64,000 nt of DNA from Marinococcus luteus (GTDB lineage: Bacteria; Bacillota; Bacilli; Bacillales; Marinococcaceae). How positions within the stretch are numbered: the stretch's first letter is position 1; each line of letters opens with the position of its first letter. Both the position numbers and the translations under genes were made by a program. The notes under the pieces are model-generated. The model was not told the DNA's origin, ran no database searches, and saw nothing but the letters and a program-made list of their open reading frames with translations. Shown piece by piece: positions 58,809 through 64,000 of this stretch. The stretch covers positions 124,001-188,000 of the forward strand of contig NZ_FNNC01000003.1 of assembly GCF_900106595.1 (NCBI RefSeq), written 5' to 3'.

Positions 58809-59549
58809 TTACATTTGCGCTGTTGGACGTACGACAATTTCATTAACCGATACTTCCGCCGGTTCTTCAATCGCGTAACGAATGGTGCGGGCAATGCTTT
58901 CTGAAGAGATAGCGTTTTTATACAGCTCATCTACACGTTCTTTCACCTGATTGTCCGATATCGTTTCGGTAAGCTCCGATTCCACAGCCCCCGGGGAAAT
59001 AATGGTGGAGCGGATGTTATTTTCCGGCGATTCCTCTTTACGAAGTCCCTCCGAAATAGCGCGCACAGCGTATTTCGTACCGCTGTAGACAGCGCCGCCC
59101 GGAGATACCTGATGGCCTGCTACCGAGGAAACGTTAATAATGTGCCCTTCTTTTCTTTCTCTCATGTAGGGAAGCACGGCGCCAATACCATAAAGCACGC
59201 CTTTAATGTTTACATCGATCATCTGGTTCCAGTCTTCAAACTGCCGGTTCCGCAGCATCGAAAGCGGCATCAGCCCGGCATTGTTTACTATAACGTCAAT
59301 TTGGCCGTACGTTTCATTGGCAAACTGGGCGAGTTCGTCCATCTGCTCCTGGGAGGTGACGTCCACTACTTTATAGGTCGCAGTGCCGCCGTCCTGTTCA
59401 ATGTCCTTCTGAAGCTCCTGCAGACGTTCCTCACGGCGGGCAGCCAGAACCACTTTAGCTCCCTTGCCGGCTAATTCTTTAGCCGCTGCTTCACCGATAC
59501 CGCTTGAAGCACCGGTCAGTATAACTACTTTTCCTTCAACTTCTGCCAT
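58809..59549 (-). CDS. SDR-family oxidoreductase (paralog B)
   Basis: 246-aa classical SDR with TGASSGIG near residue 12, NNAG at 89-92, and Tyr155 and Lys159 in YSGTK. The LAARREERL segment after beta-2 suggests NADP. It matches the SDR at 45.0 kb in length and in large blocks (AGLMPLS, NIKGVLYGI, VYSGTK, VNEIVVRP), so the two are paralogs. Neither has pathway neighbours. RBS GGAGG. The substrate is unknown. Confidence 0.9.
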   Translation of the reverse strand: MAEVEGKVVILTGASSGIGEAAAKELAGKGAKVVLAARREERLQELQKDIEQDGGTATYKVVDVTSQEQMDELAQFANETYGQIDVIVNNAGLMPLSMLRNRQFEDWNQMIDVNIKGVLYGIGAVLPYMRERKEGHIINVSSVAGHQVSPGGAVYSGTKYAVRAISEGLRKEESPENNIRSTIISPGAVESELTETISDNQVKERVDELYKNAISSESIARTIRYAIEEPAEVSVNEIVVRPTAQM

Positions 59550-59631
59550 GTTATTTCCTCCAATGCTGTTATGAATTAATCACGTACTCTCTATACCCGC
59601 CGCACTATATTCGTAACCTTTGCTGCTCATC

Positions 59632-59660
59632 AAAAAAGCCCCCGGGCCCGGGAGCTTTTT
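59632..59660 (-). terminator. Terminator after fabH
   Basis: Minus-strand AAGCTCCCGGGCCCGGGGGCTT followed by TTTTG, a GC-rich stem just after the stop at 59669. Confidence 0.9.
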
Positions 59661-59668
59661 CACTTCAA

Positions 59669-60655
59669 TTATTCTGCATGCCAGCGGACTAATAAAGCTG
59701 ATTGCGCCAGACCTCCGCCAAATCCGTAGATAAGTACAAGGTCGCCGTTTTTCAGACGGCCGTCCTTCTGCGCTTCCCGGAGAGCCAAGGGAATCGTAGC
59801 GGACGAGGTATTGCCGTAATATTCCAGACTCGTCAGCGTTTTTTCCACCGGAATACCAGTGCGCTCGCAAATGGACTCGATCATTCTCATGTTCGCACTG
59901 TGCGGGGCAAACCAGTCGATGTCCTCAATCGTCACTCCCGCATCATTCAGAAGCTTATCGATGCCCTGAGGCACTGTCTTAACCGCCCACTTGTAGACCT
60001 CCCGGCCGTTCTGGACTACATAGCCATCTGAATCCACTTCCTGCCCGCCAATTTGATTGGACAAATCGGTGCAGTACAGATATTCCCCTTTTTTGCCGTC
60101 CGAGTCTGTGAAGGCGGCAAGAAAGGATGGGTTGCTGTCGCCCGCTTCCACAAGAGCCGCTCCGGCGCCGTCCCCGAACAAAATACATGTTGCCCGGTCC
60201 GTATAATCTGTAATTTTGGAGAGTGTTTCAGCACCGATCACCAGTACTTTACGGTGAAGACCAGAGCTTATCATGCCATCTGCCATGTGCAGTCCATAGG
60301 AAAAGCCGGCACAGGCAGCGTTTAAATCAAAGGCACCGGCCCCGGAAATACCGAGACTGGCCTGTACCAGAGAAGCGACACTCGGTGTTTTGTGGTCCGG
60401 TGTCAGCGTACATACAATAACCAAATCCACGTCGTCTAGCGTCTTGCCGCTTACGTGCTGGAGCTCCTCCGCTGCTTTTACGCAGATCGTGCTGGTGAAT
60501 TCATCCTCTTCCGTGATCCGGCGTTCTTTGATGCCGGTGCGGGACGTAATCCACTCATCATTTGTTTCCACCATTTTTTCCAGATCATCATTCGTCAGTC
60601 GTTTTTCCGGGACAAAGGATCCTAATGCTGTAATTGAAGCTTTTGATTGTACCAT
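59669..60655 (-). CDS. fabH: 3-oxoacyl-ACP synthase III (FabH)
   Basis: 328-aa condensing enzyme that starts fatty acid synthesis by joining an acyl-CoA to malonyl-ACP. The catalytic triad is visible: Cys115 in NAACAGFSYG, the His in WFAPHSANMRMI, and the Asn in YYGNTSSATIP. The N-terminal TSRTGIKERRI block is typical. Length is standard. It stands alone, without fabF, so it is probably a second, FabHB-type copy, possibly preferring branched primers as in B. subtilis. No clear FapR site was seen upstream. The start has CGGGGGTTAC upstream, a modest RBS. Confidence 0.93.
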   Translation of the reverse strand: MVQSKASITALGSFVPEKRLTNDDLEKMVETNDEWITSRTGIKERRITEEDEFTSTICVKAAEELQHVSGKTLDDVDLVIVCTLTPDHKTPSVASLVQASLGISGAGAFDLNAACAGFSYGLHMADGMISSGLHRKVLVIGAETLSKITDYTDRATCILFGDGAGAALVEAGDSNPSFLAAFTDSDGKKGEYLYCTDLSNQIGGQEVDSDGYVVQNGREVYKWAVKTVPQGIDKLLNDAGVTIEDIDWFAPHSANMRMIESICERTGIPVEKTLTSLEYYGNTSSATIPLALREAQKDGRLKNGDLVLIYGFGGGLAQSALLVRWHAE

Positions 60656-60793
60656 CGGTATGTAACCCCCGTTTAATGTATAATTATCGCCAATTCGCTT
60701 TGATTTTCGTTGAATCTCATCCTTAATTATATTATCACAAAATAAAGGCTTATGCCTCCTTTGCTTTATTCAAACCACGAGTCCTGAACAGGC

Positions 60794-60821
60794 AAAAACC
60801 CTCCCTGGCTCAGGAAGGGTT
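60794..60821 (-). terminator. Terminator after the carotenoid desaturase gene
   Basis: Minus-strand AACCCTTCCTG-AGC-CAGGGAGGGTT followed by TTTGCC, a few bases after the stop at 60828. Confidence 0.85.
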
Positions 60822-60827
60822 CTCAGG

Positions 60828-62330
60828 TTATTTTTTCACTTCTGCCTGCTCGTGTTTTTGAATCAGATCTGCTGTCAACTGACCGGACAGCGTAACCATT
60901 GGCACACCGCCGCCGGGATGCGTAGAGCCTCCGGCAAAATACAGATTGTCATATATTCTGCTTTTCGCCGGCACTTTGAACCCGCCGTTCACTTTTTGGT
61001 CAGAGGCCACGCCGTAAATCGAGCCTCCGTTAGCGCCGTAGAGTTCTTCAAGGCCTTCCGGAGTGAAGCGGTATTCAAACTCGATCGACTCGCGCAGACC
61101 CTCCAATCCGTTTCTTTCTAATTTATTCAAAATTGTCTCCTGGTACTTGTCCCAGTCAAAGGATTTTTTCTGTTTGGCATCCATTGGAGGTACATGCGTG
61201 AGCACGAACAGGTTGTCTTTTCCCGCCGGTGCCTGGGTCTCATCCGAGCGGGCGGAGATGCCAATATACACTGTCGGGTCATCGGCCGGAATCTTTTCTT
61301 CGAATACCTGCTTAAACTCAAGCTCGGGATCCTCTGAGAAAAAGAAATTGTGGTGGTGCAGTCCGTCGAATTTTTTATTCACCCCGAGTAGCAGCACGAC
61401 GCCCGAAACAGTGGGAATAAACGTTTTGCTTAGTTTTTTGGATTCTTTTTTTGCCTTCGTTTCCGGAGGAGCAATCGTATTGTAGGCAGGGATGGCTTCA
61501 AGGTTCGAGACGACAACATCAGCCTCATACGTTTCTCCATCCTCTGTTTCCACACCGGTCACCCGGTCATTTTCCACCAGCAGCCGGCTGACCGGACTGT
61601 TCAGATGAATATCAACCCGGAGCTCCTGCATCAGGCGCTCCATGCCCTCGGCGATTTTGTACATGCCGCCCTTCACATAGTGGATACCGAGTCCAAGCTG
61701 CACATAGATAAGCTGGTTTAAAATAGCTGGCGCTGCGTACGGATTGGATCCGACATACATAATGAAAAAGTTGAACATCTGCTCGAGATATTTGTTATCA
61801 AACTGTTTATGCGTCGCTTTGGCCACCGTATTCAACGGATCCATCTTCATTAAATCACCCAGAGTATGGTGGCTTTTTAAATCCTTTAAATCTTCGATGC
61901 TGTATTTATAAAAGCTTTTCATGCATAATTCATACATTTCTTCTGTATAGGATAAAAATTCCGTGATTTTGCGGCTCGGCTGGTCCGTTACTTTCGCTGC
62001 CTCTTCAATCATGCCGGGCAGATCGCTCGTAACATTCAGCGATGTTCCGTCCTCGAAAAATGTCTTCCATTGCGGTTCTACCCGTTCTACCTGTATGTAG
62101 TCATCAAGGTAGCGGTTCGCACTGTGGAACAGCTGTTCAAGCACCCATGGCATCGTCAGAATAGATGGTCCGGTGTCAAAGGTGAATCCTTTCCCACTGC
62201 GGCGGTTTAATTTACCGCCAAGATTTTCATTTTTCTCCAGTAACGTTACCTCATATCCATCCGTCTGCAGCCGGATCGCTGCGGACATGCCTCCAAGGCC
62301 TCCGCCGATAACAATTGCTTTTTTCTTCAA
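60828..62330 (-). CDS. Phytoene/diapophytoene desaturase (CrtI/CrtN family)
   Basis: 500-aa FAD-dependent carotenoid desaturase. The dinucleotide-binding motif AIVIGGGLGGMSAAIRL starts at about residue 5. NLGGKLNRRSGKGFTFDTGPS is typical of the family. The C-terminal FAD block NLYFAGGSTHPGGGVPMV is near 460. It introduces double bonds into phytoene or 4,4'-diapophytoene; the exact chain length and step (CrtI, CrtN or an oxidase-like CrtP) is not settled here. The start is TTG at 62330, eight bases after GGAGG; a GTG three codons earlier overlaps the RBS. It follows the ICMT-like gene by 18 bases. No squalene/phytoene synthase gene is in the window. Confidence 0.88.
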   Translation of the reverse strand: MKKKAIVIGGGLGGMSAAIRLQTDGYEVTLLEKNENLGGKLNRRSGKGFTFDTGPSILTMPWVLEQLFHSANRYLDDYIQVERVEPQWKTFFEDGTSLNVTSDLPGMIEEAAKVTDQPSRKITEFLSYTEEMYELCMKSFYKYSIEDLKDLKSHHTLGDLMKMDPLNTVAKATHKQFDNKYLEQMFNFFIMYVGSNPYAAPAILNQLIYVQLGLGIHYVKGGMYKIAEGMERLMQELRVDIHLNSPVSRLLVENDRVTGVETEDGETYEADVVVSNLEAIPAYNTIAPPETKAKKESKKLSKTFIPTVSGVVLLLGVNKKFDGLHHHNFFFSEDPELEFKQVFEEKIPADDPTVYIGISARSDETQAPAGKDNLFVLTHVPPMDAKQKKSFDWDKYQETILNKLERNGLEGLRESIEFEYRFTPEGLEELYGANGGSIYGVASDQKVNGGFKVPAKSRIYDNLYFAGGSTHPGGGVPMVTLSGQLTADLIQKHEQAEVKK

Positions 62331-62348
62331 ATAGAACACCTCCGTGAA

Positions 62349-62909
62349 TTAGTACAAAAATGGGATCAGCCGGTTTCTCTGCCGGCACCATAAACGATAC
62401 GTATCGCCGTGCGTCTGGCGCAGCATTTCTTCTTCAATGCGGATACGGTAAAGAAGCGCCGGTATCATGACTCCTGTACTTATGACTGCTGCTCCGGGGC
62501 TGTTCATGAATAAGCAAAAGCCAAGTACAATGAAAAATAAAGCGGTATACAGCGGATGGCACAAACGACGGTATGGACCGCTGCTTACCAGGCGGTCCCC
62601 GTTTCTGACAGAGACGTCTCTGCTGAACTGGTCCCGCAAATGAAGAATTCCCCAATACCGCAGGCTAATACCGGCTCCGTAAAGACAAAGCCCGGCGGCC
62701 TGCAGCCAAACTGAGGAGAGGCTTAGAAAACCAGTCTCGCCAAATACCACTGCGGTCCCCATCGACAGAATGATGGCCGCAAGTATCCAGCGGAACGATC
62801 GGCGTTCAGTGCGCTCCGGTTCTTTCGAAGGAGCTTTCTGCCTGAATAAAAAAAATTCGGCGATCCAGAAGAAAGTGGCAACCACAAATATTGTATCAAT
62901 CAACACCAT
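62349..62909 (-). CDS. Isoprenylcysteine carboxyl methyltransferase-like membrane protein
   Basis: 186-aa membrane protein with about four to five helices and the ICMT/PEMT-type C-terminus: RLCHPLYTALFFIVLGFCLFMN, then a MIPALLYRIRIEEEMLRQTHGDTY segment, with the usual R-H-P-Y and E-E residues for SAM binding. It lies upstream of and probably in one transcript with the carotenoid desaturase. A possible role is to methylate a carboxyl end of a carotenoid or another isoprenoid; this is inference. The ATG at 62909 follows AAGGGAGA; a GTG seven codons upstream has no good RBS. Confidence 0.78.
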   Translation of the reverse strand: MVLIDTIFVVATFFWIAEFFLFRQKAPSKEPERTERRSFRWILAAIILSMGTAVVFGETGFLSLSSVWLQAAGLCLYGAGISLRYWGILHLRDQFSRDVSVRNGDRLVSSGPYRRLCHPLYTALFFIVLGFCLFMNSPGAAVISTGVMIPALLYRIRIEEEMLRQTHGDTYRLWCRQRNRLIPFLY

Positions 62910-63015
62910 GGTTTTATCTTCTCCCTTCACGCCTCGTTTCTTTTTACACTCGTTACCATTTCCCCCTTCTGTGCTGCTGCTAAACCAAAAGACCCTTCCA
63001 GTTGGTCATTTACTT

Positions 63016-64000
63016 TTACGCCTTCACCGCTTTTTTAGCTACCGGCTTTGCTTTCATCAGCAAATCGACAATATGCACCGTATCAATTTCTTCCTCGAGA
63101 CCTTCCCGCTGTATGCCCAGTTTCATTTGAAGCATACAGCCCGGGTTGGTCGTAACAATCCCCTCCGGACACTGCCGCTTAACGTCTTCCATTTTCACAT
63201 CCAGAATATCCATCGCATCTTCGTGCTGCGTAATATTGTAGATGCCTGCCGAACCGCAGCAGAAATCAGGCCGGTCGAGCTCTTTAAGCGTCACCCCCGG
63301 TACTGAGCGGATCAGCTGCAGCGGCGGTTCTTTTACCTTCTGCACATTCGTCATGTGACAGGAAGGCTGATACGTATAGGTTTCCTCGACCCTTTCGGTA
63401 AACTCCAGACCGTCAAGCTCCACCAGTACTTCTGTAATGTCTCTAACCTTATCGGAGAACGCTTTCGCCCGCTCCTCCCACTCAGGATCGCCGGCAAACA
63501 GCTCTCCGTATTTATGCAGCTGGGCCCCGCACCCCCCGGCATTGTTCACGATATAGTCCACCGGCGTTTCTTCAAATGCCCGTATATTTTCCCTGGCAAG
63601 CGTCACGGCTTCAGGCTCTTTGCCTGCATGGGCATGCAGCGCTCCGCAGCAGGTCTGCGTTTTCGGCAGCTGCACCTCTGCTCCGGAAAGCCGGAGCAGC
63701 TCCATCGTTTTTTCATTTTGTCTGAAAAATACGCTGTCCATTACACATCCGGTAAAAAAGGCGACTACCGCTTTCGGCGGACCGTCCGGATGCAGGCGAT
63801 TTTTCCTCGCATGCCTCTCTTTAGGCGAAGGGGCCGGTGGCAGCACCTGCTCAAATTTATCGAGATGAAGCGGTGCCGCAGACATTACATTCAGCCTGCG
63901 AGCGGCTTTTTGCAGACCACTTACCTGATACAGCCATGTTGCATTCCCAAGCTGGTCCATCCATGCAGCGGAAGGAAAGAATGAGTGAAATAAAAAGTGC
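63016..64000 (-). CDS. glcF: Glycolate oxidase iron-sulfur subunit GlcF (partial, 5' end outside window)
   Basis: C-terminal about 328 residues of a heterodisulfide-reductase-like CCG protein. Two CCG domains are visible: FFTGCVMDSVFF...TCCGALHAHAG in the first half and DYIVNNAGGCGAQL...FCCGSAGIYN in the second, holding the Cys ligands of an FeS cluster. In GlcDEF, GlcF takes electrons from glycolate (or lactate in LutA-like relatives) oxidised by the FAD subunit. An ATG lies at 63960, but the frame stays open to the window edge with a sensible sequence (FFPSAAWMDQLGN), so the gene continues to the right, where the N-terminal 4Fe-4S ferredoxin part should be. Confidence 0.85.
   Translation of the reverse strand, partial: HFLFHSFFPSAAWMDQLGNATWLYQVSGLQKAARRLNVMSAAPLHLDKFEQVLPPAPSPKERHARKNRLHPDGPPKAVVAFFTGCVMDSVFFRQNEKTMELLRLSGAEVQLPKTQTCCGALHAHAGKEPEAVTLARENIRAFEETPVDYIVNNAGGCGAQLHKYGELFAGDPEWEERAKAFSDKVRDITEVLVELDGLEFTERVEETYTYQPSCHMTNVQKVKEPPLQLIRSVPGVTLKELDRPDFCCGSAGIYNITQHEDAMDILDVKMEDVKRQCPEGIVTTNPGCMLQMKLGIQREGLEEEIDTVHIVDLLMKAKPVAKKAVKA

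Overview
The window looks like a chromosomal segment of a spore-former-type Firmicute in the Bacillaceae. Strong AAGGAGG-type ribosome binding sites, Rho-independent terminators in nearly every operon, CcpA-type cre boxes, a BglG-family antiterminator with its RNA target, a crcB-motif fluoride riboswitch, a Fur box and a DinR/LexA-like box all fit Bacillus relatives. Base composition is near 50 percent GC. Exported proteins are very acidic (for example the penicillin-binding protein), and sugar-acid and Na+-coupled transporters are present, so a halophilic or alkaliphilic genus such as Alkalicoccus is plausible. That genus guess is inference. I saw no rRNA, tRNA, CRISPR array, prophage or insertion sequence. 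No gene-free stretch exceeds about 260 bases.

Region by region. (1) 1-4.1 kb: sucrose operon (antiterminator, sucrose PTS, sucrose-6-P hydrolase) with a consensus promoter overlapped by a cre box, followed by an RAT antiterminator and terminator. (2) 4.1-16.6 kb: mixed metabolism. Here lie glycerol dehydrogenase, an orphan sigma-like factor behind a LexA-like box, an alanine/Na+ symporter, FdhD and MOSC proteins, two exporters, an alcohol dehydrogenase, a uronate-dehydrogenase-like SDR, OsmC and a monothiol thioredoxin-like protein. (3) 15.9-32.4 kb: a large sugar-catabolic region, all on the minus strand. It has a TIM-barrel isomerase, the L-rhamnose genes (aldolase/dehydrogenase fusion, isomerase, kinase) and a TRAP transporter. 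A six-gene operon follows (three Gfo/Idh/MocA dehydrogenases, a DUF993 aldolase-like protein, a second TIM-barrel isomerase, an aldose epimerase), headed by an AraC regulator. (4) 32.5-44.8 kb: ABC exporter, MFS, paired CrcB fluoride channels under a fluoride riboswitch, a VanZ protein, a MecA-like class B PBP, a Fur-controlled esterase, hydrolases, CsaA. (5) 45-54 kb: SDR, DUF2071, small membrane proteins, a CsbB/GtrA/YfhO envelope glycosylation cassette, fructokinase, CwlK peptidase and a decayed epimerase gene. (6) 54-64 kb: HSL esterase, ABC-2 exporter, tandem epoxide-hydrolase-like genes, SDR, FabH, a carotenoid desaturase with an ICMT-like partner, and a glycolate oxidase FeS subunit running off the right edge.

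How the parts fit: the sucrose PTS and hydrolase yield glucose-6-P and fructose, and the distant fructokinase at 52.2 kb can take up the fructose branch. The rhamnose enzymes convert L-rhamnose to DHAP and L-lactate. The adjacent dehydrogenase/DUF993 operon looks like an oxidative route for another sugar or sugar acid, and the TRAP system, whose binding protein carries the family's carboxylate-binding arginine motif, may import it. Shared cre boxes suggest that all of these are repressed by preferred sugars. Many start codons were moved downstream from the longest reading frame because a good ribosome binding site sits just upstream of the chosen codon.
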